From the NCBI GenBank assembly GCA_040268355.1, contig JAWRIT010000168.1:1-25107 (forward strand): 25,107 nt of DNA. The letters run 5' to 3'. This DNA comes from UBA1367 sp040268355 (GTDB lineage: Bacteria > Actinomycetota > Coriobacteriia > Coriobacteriales > Atopobiaceae). The notes under the pieces were generated by a model. The model had not been told where the DNA came from. It did not search any database and saw only the letters and a program-made list of their open reading frames with translations. This document shows positions 15,576-22,533 of the stretch, in pieces (position 1 is the stretch's first letter; each line of letters opens with the position of its first letter). The position numbers and the translations under genes are program-made.

Positions 15576-16507
15576 TGGTTCGCTCCCGCCAAAACTCTCT
15601 CGGCACCTTCGACGAGGTCATCCACGATCTGAGCCGCCGTCTGCCGTTCGTTCACCATGCCGGCGATCTGTCCGCAGAGGAACGACCCCTGCTCTCCGTC
15701 GCCCTCGATCGCCGCCTTTCGAAGCGATCCCGTGCCGAGCTCGTTGAGCTCCTCGGGTGTGGCGTCGGTCTGCTCGAGCTTGGCGTAACGCGTGGCGAAC
15801 GGGCTCTTGAGGCTCCGTACGGGATGGCCGTCCCGACGTCCGGTGACGACCGTCGAGATGTCGTTGGCCTTGAGCACGCGCCGCTTGTACTCCTCAGAGA
15901 CGGTGCACTCGTCGGCAACGAGGAAGCGGGTGCCCACCTGCACGCCCACGGCGCCGAGCATCAGCGCTGCTGCGACGCCCCGACCGTCGGCGATGCCGCC
16001 GGCGGCCATGACGGGGATGCTCACCGCGTCGACCACCTGCGGGACGAGCGCCATGGTGGTCAGCTCGCCCACGTGGCCCCCGCTCTCGGTTCCCTCGGCC
16101 ACCACGGCCGTGGCACCGGCGCGCTCCATGCGGCGGGCGAGCGCCACTGACGCGACGACGGGGACGACCTTGACGCCCGCCTCGTTCCATGCGGCCATGT
16201 ACTTGCCGGGGTTGCCGGCGCCCGTCACCACGACGGGAACGTGCTCGTCGACGACGACCTGCGCCACCTCGTCGGCAAACGGGCTCATGAGCATGACGTT
16301 GACGCCAAACGGCTTGTCGGTCCTCTTCCTGAGCTCCGCGATCTGATCGCGCAGCCAGTCGGGACCGGCGTTCATCGCCGCGATGATGCCCAAGCCACCA
16401 GCCTCGGAGACCGCAGCTGCCAGGCTCGCGTCCGCAATCCAGGCCATGCCTCCCTGGAAGATCGGCTTCTCGATGCCCAGCGCGTCACAGATGGGTGTAC
16501 GAAGCAT
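15563..16507 (-). CDS. fabK: FMN-dependent enoyl-ACP reductase II
   Basis: TIM-barrel flavoprotein of 314 residues, nitronate-monooxygenase-like, that reduces enoyl-ACP as the last elongation step. It starts MLRTPICDALGIEKPIFQGGMAWIA (in two blocks PICDALGIEKP and IFQGGMAWIA), and GTESGGHVGELTTM and AAGGIADGRGVAAAL mark the FMN phosphate site. Position between acpP and fabD, as in streptococci, supports FabK over a nitronate monooxygenase. No FabI is seen in the window. ATG 16507 lies 4 nt after the acpP stop; upstream in-frame extension is rejected. Confidence 0.93.
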   Translation of the reverse strand: MLRTPICDALGIEKPIFQGGMAWIADASLAAAVSEAGGLGIIAAMNAGPDWLRDQIAELRKRTDKPFGVNVMLMSPFADEVAQVVVDEHVPVVVTGAGNPGKYMAAWNEAGVKVVPVVASVALARRMERAGATAVVAEGTESGGHVGELTTMALVPQVVDAVSIPVMAAGGIADGRGVAAALMLGAVGVQVGTRFLVADECTVSEEYKRRVLKANDISTVVTGRRDGHPVRSLKSPFATRYAKLEQTDATPEELNELGTGSLRKAAIEGDGEQGSFLCGQIAGMVNERQTAAQIVDDLVEGAERVLAGANQWVV

Positions 16508-16511
16508 CGCG

Positions 16512-16754
16512 CTACTCCGCAGCCAGGAGGTCGTCGACGATCTTGACGAACTCGCCCACGGACTCGGGAGTGGCCTCGGCGTCGATCTCGATGCCGAACT
16601 CGTCCTCACACGCCATGACCGCCTCGACCGTGGCAAGGCTGTCGAGCCCGACGTCTGCGAGCTTGGTCTCGGGCGTCAGCTCCACGCCGTCAAGTCCGTC
16701 CTGCTCCTGCAGGATCTTCACGACGCGCTCAAAGGTCTCCTTGTTCTCTGCCAT
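16512..16754 (-). CDS. acpP: Acyl carrier protein
   Basis: Acidic 80-residue carrier. Ser39 in GLDSLATVEAVM is the phosphopantetheine attachment site. An AAAGGAG site precedes ATG 16754 by about 7 nt. It is separated from fabH by about 92 nt, the widest gap among the early genes of the operon, with a small TCCGT/ACGGA hairpin in it; extra translation or processing control could serve the high ACP demand. Confidence 0.97.
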   Translation of the reverse strand: MAENKETFERVVKILQEQDGLDGVELTPETKLADVGLDSLATVEAVMACEDEFGIEIDAEATPESVGEFVKIVDDLLAAE

Positions 16755-16846
16755 CACTGGCTCCTTTCGTTCTCGTGCTGCGTTGCTTCTCATCCGTTCT
16801 TTGCACGGACGCTCACCCGCCCGTGTGGTACACATCTTCACATCGC

Positions 16847-17821
16847 TCACTCGGCGCTCGGCGGACCCCACCTGAGCAGGCAGGTGCCCGTGTCCATGCC
16901 AGCCCCAAAGCCCACGAGCAGCACCAGCTGCCCGTCCTTGAGGGAGCCCTCCGCGCTCAGGCAGTCGAGCGCGTAGGGGATGCAGGCGCTCGAGATGTTG
17001 CCCGTGTGGGCGAGCGTGTGGGCGACCTTCTCGTCGTCGATGCCCAGACGCTCAACCGCCGTCCGCAGGATCCTCTCGTTCGCCTGATGGAACACGAAGT
17101 GGTCCACCTCGTCGAGCTCGACGCCCGCCGCACGGCAGGCCGCCTCGGTCTCGTCGCAGATGGCGTTGACGCCGAATTTGAACACCTTGCGCCCCTGCAT
17201 GCTCAGCTTTGACTCCGGGCGCTCGCTCGTGTCGTAGGGGCTTGTCCCCCTGGGGCCAGGAACGTCGAGCGGCTCCACGGCAGGGTCGGTGTCCAGGTGT
17301 AGATACAACGGGGACGCCCCACCCTCGCCCAGCACGCAGGCGGCGGCGCCGTCCCCAAACAAGACGCACGTGGTACGGTCGGTCCAGTCAAGGAGGCGGC
17401 TGAACTTCTCGGCGGAGACCAGAAGCACGCGTTGCGCGCGACCCCGAACGAACCAGCCCTCGGCGATGTCGAGCGCAAAGATGAACCCGGCGCACGCTGC
17501 CGATATGTCGAAGGCCGGGCACCGGGCACCGAGCTTTTCCGCGATGGCGCAGGCCTCGGCCGGAACCAGGTGGTCGCCGCTCGTCGTGCTGCAGATGATG
17601 AGGTCGATGTCTGACGCCGAGACGCCGGCGCGCGCAAGCGCCTGCTCGCAGGCCTGCACCGCGAGCTCGTCGAGCGTCTCGGTGGTGCAGAGGCGTCTGC
17701 TTTGGATGCCCGTACGCGTCCTGATCCACTCGTCCGAGGTGTCGAGGAGGTGCGAGAGATCGTCGTTTGTGACCTCGCGGGCCGGAAGTGCCGAACCTGT
17801 CCCCATCACGTGAAAAGCCAT
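16847..17821 (-). CDS. fabH: Beta-ketoacyl-ACP synthase III
   Basis: Initiating condensing enzyme of 324 residues that joins an acyl-CoA primer to malonyl-ACP. The Cys-His-Asn triad is visible as Cys110 (ISAACAGFIFAL), His245 (FHQANERI) and Asn275 (HTGNISSACIP). DTSDEWIRTRTGI (28-40) is diagnostic. It begins 4 nt after the MarR-type regulator stop, a position typical of fabT-fabH pairs. Confidence 0.97.
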   Translation of the reverse strand: MAFHVMGTGSALPAREVTNDDLSHLLDTSDEWIRTRTGIQSRRLCTTETLDELAVQACEQALARAGVSASDIDLIICSTTSGDHLVPAEACAIAEKLGARCPAFDISAACAGFIFALDIAEGWFVRGRAQRVLLVSAEKFSRLLDWTDRTTCVLFGDGAAACVLGEGGASPLYLHLDTDPAVEPLDVPGPRGTSPYDTSERPESKLSMQGRKVFKFGVNAICDETEAACRAAGVELDEVDHFVFHQANERILRTAVERLGIDDEKVAHTLAHTGNISSACIPYALDCLSAEGSLKDGQLVLLVGFGAGMDTGTCLLRWGPPSAE

Positions 17822-17825
17822 GTAG

Positions 17826-18344
17826 CTACGCCTCTCTCACTGCATCGGCATAGAACCGTTCGAGCCTGCGTACACCAACGAGAAGGACCTTGCGTTCCTC
17901 CTCGCTCATCTCATTCATAATACTGTCTGCGAGGTGCTTGTGGAAAATCGCATGGAGGCGATACACGCGCGCGCCCTCGCGCGTGAGGGAGACGTCGACG
18001 CGCCTGCCGTCCGTCTCGCTGCGCGACTTGGTAAGGAAGCCCTTCTCGACGAGCCGGGCAACGGTGGCCGTGACCGACGGCTTCTTGATGTCGAGGGCAT
18101 GGGCGATCTGGGACACGCTGAGCTTGTGGTCGGTGTGGAGGGTCTTCCTGCCCACCACGTCGAGCAGGCGGCTCTCCCCCACCGAGACGTCGACCCCGAT
18201 CTCGTGGTTCAGGATCTTGCCTTCGAGCTGGTCGATCGAGGCGTAGGTGGAAGCGAGCAGGTCGTTGAGCTCGAACGCGTACGCCAAACTCGTCACCGTA
18301 CGTGGTGCGGGCCTGACCATGTGGTCTTGTGCTGGCGAGGCCAT
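17826..18344 (-). CDS. MarR-family regulator of the fatty-acid operon, FabT-like
   Basis: Predicted 172-residue winged-helix repressor. The DNA-binding core reads LSVSQIAHALDIKKPSVTATVARL, then the wing KSRSETDGRRVDVSLTREG (about 90-135); flanking helices form the dimer interface. As first gene of the operon, directly before fabH, it occupies the place of FabT in streptococci, where acyl-ACP acts as corepressor. FabT identity rests on position more than on sequence. The N-terminus is longer than usual (about 15 residues); ATG 18344 has GGGGAG upstream, and Met9 is an alternative. A palindrome in its own promoter suggests autoregulation. Confidence 0.88.
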   Translation of the reverse strand: MASPAQDHMVRPAPRTVTSLAYAFELNDLLASTYASIDQLEGKILNHEIGVDVSVGESRLLDVVGRKTLHTDHKLSVSQIAHALDIKKPSVTATVARLVEKGFLTKSRSETDGRRVDVSLTREGARVYRLHAIFHKHLADSIMNEMSEEERKVLLVGVRRLERFYADAVREA

Positions 18345-18377
18345 GCTGCTCCCCTGCGCGTCCTGCGAACTGATTGA

Positions 18378-18422
18378 TTAGTTAGCCTAACTAACTATAT
18401 GCATGCACCCCACCCGACGCAA
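18378..18422 (-). promoter_or_regulatory. Promoter and palindromic operator of the fatty-acid operon
   Basis: A perfect 17-bp palindrome TTAGTTAGCCTAACTAA (18378-18394) stands in AT-rich DNA just before the MarR-type gene. On the minus strand a candidate -10 TATAGT (18394-18399) and a weaker -35 TTGCGT (18417-18422) are 17 bp apart, placing the palindrome over the start site. Such symmetry and position fit binding by the MarR dimer encoded first in the operon. Confidence 0.6.
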
Positions 18423-18491
18423 GAAGGAATATGGGCACATAGATCCTCCATCTGGACGTCCTCTGCGCAGGTCGGCGACGTGTTTGCAGCG

Positions 18492-18533
18492 GCCGTCGCA
18501 CAGGGGCGCGCACGGCGAGCTTGGCGCGACGGC
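18492..18533. terminator. Weak inverted repeat at the amidotransferase 3' end
   Basis: GCCGTCGC (18492-18499) and GCGACGGC (18526-18533) form an 8-bp stem with a 26-nt loop that touches the stop codon. No T tract follows on the minus strand. It may only be a transcript-end structure. Confidence 0.25.
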
Positions 18534-19378
18534 TACCCCCGGCGGCACTCCCCTACGAAGTGCCTGCCAAGCAGCAGGCTGGACTCCTCGGCCTCGAAGA
18601 TGCTCTCGGGATGCCACTGGACGCCCCAGCAGAACCGTGCCGTCGGGAGCCGCAGGGCCTCGATCAGCCCGTCCTCGGCGTGCGCCATGACCTCCAGATT
18701 GCGCGCGAGCTCGCGCACGCCCTGGTGGTGGTAGCTGTTGACGGCAATCCGCCCCACGCCCATGACCTCCCGCAAAGGCGAGCCGGCGACCAGGTCGACC
18801 GCATGCCGCTCGTCCTTGCGTTCGCGGCTGAAGACGTGACGGTCGGTCTGGGGCCGCTCGGCGTCGAGGTCAGTGTAGAGCGTGCCACCGAAGTGGACGT
18901 TGATGGCCTGCATCCCACGGCAGACGCCCAGGATGGGCTTGTCCAGCTCCAGCATGAAGTGGATGATCTGGCGATCGAGCTCGTCTCGCTCGGGGGTCAC
19001 GTAGACGGCGTTCTCGTCATACACCTCGGGCAGCGTGTCTGCTTCGGAGGGGTCAAGCTCCATGCCAGCGGCGGCGGCCTCTCGTGCGGCGTAGTTGTCG
19101 GCGAACATCCCCGACGTGGCGGCGGGCCCCTTGCGCCTGACGTTGACCTTGACGTCGTCGCGCCCATAGAGGGCCGGATTGATGTCGTGGCCGCCGGCGA
19201 TCAGCACGCCGTCGCAGCGCTGGGCCAGCTCGGAGATGAGCTGGGCGTCCGTAGTGTCGGGAAGAAGGACGGGCGCGCCACCGCACGCCTCGACGAAGTC
19301 CAGACAGGCGGTCATGGTCTTGTAGCCACCGAAGCCAGTCTCGTCATAGATGGGCAACACGCCAATGAGCGGTCTCAA
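18533..19378 (-). CDS. Class I glutamine amidotransferase, gamma-glutamyl-gamma-aminobutyrate hydrolase (PuuD/peptidase C26) family
   Basis: Cytosolic hydrolase of 281 residues. The nucleophile Cys153 lies in GVCRGMQAIN, and His256 with Glu258 lies in WGVQWHPES. The AGGHDINPALYG block (61-72) and SYHHQGV (215-221) are typical of the PuuD branch, which cleaves gamma-glutamyl amides. TTG 19378 is taken as start because GGAGGT lies 4 nt before it and the protein then begins at the normal family N-terminus (LRPLIGVLP). No synthetase or polyamine genes adjoin, so the substrate is unknown. Divergent from the EIIBC gene. Confidence 0.88.
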   Translation of the reverse strand: MRPLIGVLPIYDETGFGGYKTMTACLDFVEACGGAPVLLPDTTDAQLISELAQRCDGVLIAGGHDINPALYGRDDVKVNVRRKGPAATSGMFADNYAAREAAAAGMELDPSEADTLPEVYDENAVYVTPERDELDRQIIHFMLELDKPILGVCRGMQAINVHFGGTLYTDLDAERPQTDRHVFSRERKDERHAVDLVAGSPLREVMGVGRIAVNSYHHQGVRELARNLEVMAHAEDGLIEALRLPTARFCWGVQWHPESIFEAEESSLLLGRHFVGECRRG

Positions 19379-19510
19379 GGGTACCTCCGTACCTCGCAGT
19401 GAGTTTGATAACGACTGCTGAACTATCAGCGGCTCTGTGGTCGAGGCGCCGGGGCGCACGGATGGGTGCGCGTTTGGTCAGTCGACCGACACATTACGAC
19501 ATAGAGCGCG

Positions 19511-19526
19511 AACTGTTATAGCAGTT
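19511..19526. promoter_or_regulatory. Near-perfect palindrome upstream of EIIBC
   Basis: AACTGTTATAGCAGTT is symmetric except at one central base pair position and its mirror. It lies 53 bp before the EIIBC ATG in the 201-bp divergent region. The embedded TATAGC could also be a -10 element. Candidate repressor site; no matching regulator gene adjoins on this side. Confidence 0.35.
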
Positions 19527-19579
19527 TAATGAAATCGTCGATACCGATCAGCGCGCGGCCGAGAGCAAAGGAGTCGGAA

Positions 19580-20980
19580 ATGGCGAAAGACTACCACGAG
19601 ATCGCACGGGCGGTCATCGAGCACGTCGGCGGAAAGGAGAACATCAGGTCCGTCACGCACTGCATCACTCGTCTGCGCTTCGTCCTCAAGAACGAGGACC
19701 TCGCCCAGACCGACCAGATCAAGAAGGTCAAGGGCGTGATCGACGTGGTGCGCGGCAACGGCCAGTACCAGATCGTCATCGGAACCGACGTCTCCGACGC
19801 CTACGACGCCGCCGTCGCCCTGCTCGGGGACGGCTTCGCAGGAGGCGAGGTCGCGGCCGACCCCGGGCAGGACGACCTGGGAGGAAGGCCACGGGGCTTC
19901 GACGCCTTCGCCGAGATCGTGACGAGCGTGTTCATGCCGGTGCTCGGCCCCATGTCGGCCGCCGGTCTGCTCAAGGGCCTGCTCGCAATCCTCACGAACT
20001 ATGAGCTGCTCCCCACCGACAGCGGCACCTACATCGTGCTCTATGCCGCAGCGGACGCCTTCTTCGCCTTCTTGCCCTTCGCCCTCGCCTACACGGCCGC
20101 CGAGCGGTTCAAGACCAACAAGTTCCTGGCGCTCGCCGTGGTGGCGCCGCTCATGTACTCCAGCATCACGGCTGCCTACGCCGAGGAGGCGCAGCTCTTC
20201 TTCCTGGGCATTCCCATCACCCTCATGAACTACACCTCGGCGGTCATCCCGCCCATCCTCATCGTGTGGCTCCTCTCCAAGCTCGAGCCGGTGGTCAACA
20301 AAGTCACGCCCAGGCCCCTCCGCTTCTTCCTGGCCCCGTTTGTCTGCCTGGTCGTCCTCGTTCCCTTGCTGCTGCTTGCCGTCGGCCCGATGTCGATGTT
20401 CGTCGGCAACGCCCTCTCCGCCGCCATCCTCTCCATCTACAACGTCGCCCCTCAGGTCGCCGCCGCCATCTTCGCCTTCCTGTGGCCCATCCTCATCATC
20501 TTCGGCGCCCATTGGGCCTTCAATCCCATCGTCATCAACAACATCGCCACGCTCGGCTACGACTGGCTGTCGCCGCTCACCTGGGGCTGCAACTTTGCCA
20601 TGGCCGGTGCCTGCCTCGGCGTCTTCCTCAAGACCAAGGACCAGGGCCTGCGGGAGATCGCCGGTCCCAACTTCATCACCGCCTTCATCGCCGGCATCAC
20701 CGAGCCCGCCATCTACGGCGTCAACCTCAAGTTCAGGCGTCCGTTCTTCATCGCCTGCGGCACCGCCGCCATCGGTGGCATCGTGATGGCCACGGTCGGC
20801 TTCCAGCGCAGCATGCTGATGGGCGTCAGTCTGCTGACGCTTCCCGCCTGGTCGCTTCAGCCGAACGGCTGGGCCGTCCTGGTGACCGCCGCCATCGGCT
20901 TTTTCGGCGCCTGCATCCTCACCTACCTCTTCGGGTTCCACGACGGCATGATCCCTGAGGACGAGCGCACCGTCGAGTAA
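19580..20980 (+). CDS. PTS beta-glucoside-family EIIBC, no IIA domain
   Basis: Membrane sugar transporter and kinase of 466 residues. The IIB domain comes first, with the phosphorylated Cys28 in VTHCITRLRF and the GVIDVVRGNGQYQIVIG block. A linker (about 85-105) leads to a IIC domain with about ten hydrophobic segments and the diagnostic GITEPAIYGVN motif. Relatives such as BglF carry a C-terminal IIA of about 150 residues that is absent here; the gene ends cleanly after the last helix, so IIA must come from elsewhere. ATG 19580 has an AAAGGAG site. No phospho-beta-glucosidase adjoins, so the sugar is unknown. Confidence 0.92.
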   Translation: MAKDYHEIARAVIEHVGGKENIRSVTHCITRLRFVLKNEDLAQTDQIKKVKGVIDVVRGNGQYQIVIGTDVSDAYDAAVALLGDGFAGGEVAADPGQDDLGGRPRGFDAFAEIVTSVFMPVLGPMSAAGLLKGLLAILTNYELLPTDSGTYIVLYAAADAFFAFLPFALAYTAAERFKTNKFLALAVVAPLMYSSITAAYAEEAQLFFLGIPITLMNYTSAVIPPILIVWLLSKLEPVVNKVTPRPLRFFLAPFVCLVVLVPLLLLAVGPMSMFVGNALSAAILSIYNVAPQVAAAIFAFLWPILIIFGAHWAFNPIVINNIATLGYDWLSPLTWGCNFAMAGACLGVFLKTKDQGLREIAGPNFITAFIAGITEPAIYGVNLKFRRPFFIACGTAAIGGIVMATVGFQRSMLMGVSLLTLPAWSLQPNGWAVLVTAAIGFFGACILTYLFGFHDGMIPEDERTVE

Positions 20981-21020
20981 CCGCAGGCACCCTCTCCTCG
21001 GATCGCCTGACAGGAGTGTC

Positions 21021-21078
21021 CGGCGCCCCAGGACTCGTCCCTCACCACGAGGCCGATGTTCTGGGGCGCCGTCCTTTT
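21021..21078 (+). terminator. Terminator-like hairpin after EIIBC
   Basis: CGGCGCCCCAG (21021-21031) pairs perfectly with CTGGGGCGCCG (21061-21071). An inner CTCGT/ACGAG stem shortens the loop, and TCCTTTT follows. A short T run and strong GC stem fit intrinsic termination of the EIIBC transcript 41 nt after its stop. Confidence 0.5.
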
Positions 21079-21093
21079 GGGGAGGCGCCTGCT

Positions 21094-21161
21094 CTGGGGC
21101 GGTGTCTGTCCTGGGGCGGCGTCTGTCCTGGGGCGGTGCCTGTTCTGGGGCGGTGCCCATG
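21094..21161. repeat. 17-bp tandem repeat, four copies
   Basis: Copies begin at 21094, 21111, 21128 and 21145 with core CTGGGGCGG; the last diverges in its second half. More degenerate relatives lie just upstream, including the right arm of the terminator stem at 21061. It lies in non-coding DNA between converging genes. Repeat number may vary between strains. Confidence 0.75.
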
Positions 21162-21244
21162 GATGCCAGCGGCCCTTGTTCCGAGACAGCTCGATGGCGG
21201 GCGCCGCTCACGGCGACCGACGACCCCTCTTGCCGCCGCAGACG

Positions 21245-21261
21245 GCTGCGCTCAGCGCAGC
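21245..21261. other. 17-bp palindrome over the AraC stop codon
   Basis: GCTGCGCT-C-AGCGCAGC has perfect 8-bp arms and spans the stop of the AraC gene (21252-21254). It could act as a weak end structure for the minus-strand transcript; no T tract follows. Confidence 0.3.
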
Positions 21262-22310
21262 TTGCCGCGCAGCCGCTGCTGGCGATACTCACCCGGCATC
21301 ACGCCGAACTCGCGCGCGAACACCTTGTAGAAGAAGGTCATGTTCTGGTAGCCCACACGGCGTGCGACCGAAGAGACGGGCAGCGCCTCCTCGGCGAGCA
21401 GGCGACTTGCCACGGCCATGCGCTGTCTCAGCACCAGCTCCTTGAAGGTGGAGCCCACGTCCCGCTTGAGCAGCTTCGAGAGGCCGCTTGTGGAGAAGCC
21501 GAAGCGGCTGGCGGTCTCGGCGAGCGTGCATTCGGCGTAGTGCTCCTCGATGTGGCGCAGCACGGAAAGCGCCGTGCTCTGACGGTTGGACGTGACGGTC
21601 TCGACGTCGTTGCCATAGGCGTTCACCAGCTCCGCCATCACCACCGAGAACAGGCCCGCGACGATCTGCTCGGAGGAGCGCGGCGAGGGGTCGCAAAGCT
21701 CGCAGATGAGCTCGTTCATGCACGTGCGCAGGCGACGGTCGTCGGTCGTGCGGAAGATGATGAAGTCGTCATGGCGCGCGGTCTTGCTGATCGAGTGCAG
21801 GAAGAAGGACGTCACGACGCTGTCGTCGTCCAGGCGGTTGAAGAAGTTCGCCGTGAAGTAGCGCTTGTCGACCTGTATGTTCACAAGGATGTCGCCCTCG
21901 CCCAGCGGGGCGATGGTATGGATGGTGTCAGAGTCCACGAGAAGCACCTCGCCGGTCTTGATGCCGTAGAGCCTGCCGTTGATCACCTCGTGGCAGCTGC
22001 CGTCATACATGTAGCTCAGTTCAACAAAGTCGTGGAAGTGCAGGGGGTAGTCACGGAAGCGCGAGTGGCGGGACGCGCAGATGTAGGGAGACGCCGACCT
22101 GCGCGTGACCATGGTGCCGTCCGCAGAGCGCACCTGCACCGTGGCCGCACGGTTGCCAAAGCGCGAGAGCAGGATCGGCCTGCCCCCGACGCTGACGAAC
22201 TCGTGCAGAGGCCCGATGACGGCCGCGTTGTCCGGCTTGATGCCCGAGCGATAGCCCCTCTCGTGATCGCTGATCTCGCGCAGCTGACGATCGAGCTCCT
22301 CTGGGGTCAT
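21252..22310 (-). CDS. AraC-family regulator with N-terminal cupin domain
   Basis: Predicted 352-residue regulator. The N-terminal half contains a cupin-like sensor, with HFHDFVEL (91-98) and GEVLLVDSDTIHTI (120-133) as its strands. The C-terminal AraC domain (about 255-345) has two helix-turn-helix units: LAETASRFGFSTSGLSKLLKR and VSSVARRVGYQNMTFFYKVF, ending with the family FGVMPGEYR. It is divergent from the beta-glucuronidase with a 223-bp shared region, so that gene is the likely target and a sugar or glucuronide the likely signal. ATG 22310 has AGAGG upstream. Confidence 0.92.
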   Translation of the reverse strand: MTPEELDRQLREISDHERGYRSGIKPDNAAVIGPLHEFVSVGGRPILLSRFGNRAATVQVRSADGTMVTRRSASPYICASRHSRFRDYPLHFHDFVELSYMYDGSCHEVINGRLYGIKTGEVLLVDSDTIHTIAPLGEGDILVNIQVDKRYFTANFFNRLDDDSVVTSFFLHSISKTARHDDFIIFRTTDDRRLRTCMNELICELCDPSPRSSEQIVAGLFSVVMAELVNAYGNDVETVTSNRQSTALSVLRHIEEHYAECTLAETASRFGFSTSGLSKLLKRDVGSTFKELVLRQRMAVASRLLAEEALPVSSVARRVGYQNMTFFYKVFAREFGVMPGEYRQQRLRGKLR

Positions 22311-22464
22311 GATGAGCCTCTCGATTGCTGATCCCTGTCAGGAAGTATGACCGATGCACGACCCTCGATATCCAAACGGGTACGACTTGTCGGCAAGCGC
22401 GACACGGCAAAAGGCGCCTGCCATACTTACTCTAACAAGCGTGACGGCAACCCCTACGTGCAGA

Positions 22465-22515
22465 GGAACTCCGCAGACAGGAAAGCGGAGGGTCTCGTCC
22501 GCCGTAGCGAGTTCC
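22465..22515 (+). other. Possible alternative hairpins in the beta-glucuronidase leader
   Basis: CTCCGC (22469-22474) can pair with GCGGAG (22485-22490). Alternatively GGAACTC (22465-22471) pairs with GAGTTCC (22509-22515), enclosing GCGGA/TCCGC (22485-22489 with 22498-22502). The two folds exclude each other and end just before the ribosome site (about 22517-22528), so they might tune translation. Pairing is by eye only. Confidence 0.3.
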
Positions 22516-22533
22516 GAGGAAAGGAAGGGCACC

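Noticed and set aside
21094..21161. CRISPR array
   Set aside because: Copies are contiguous 17-bp tandem units with no unique spacers, and no cas genes adjoin.
19526..21292. Minus-strand frame opposite EIIBC running through the tandem repeats
   Set aside because: Highly repetitive acidic and Gly-rich translation, produced by the antisense of membrane-segment codons and the 17-bp repeats.
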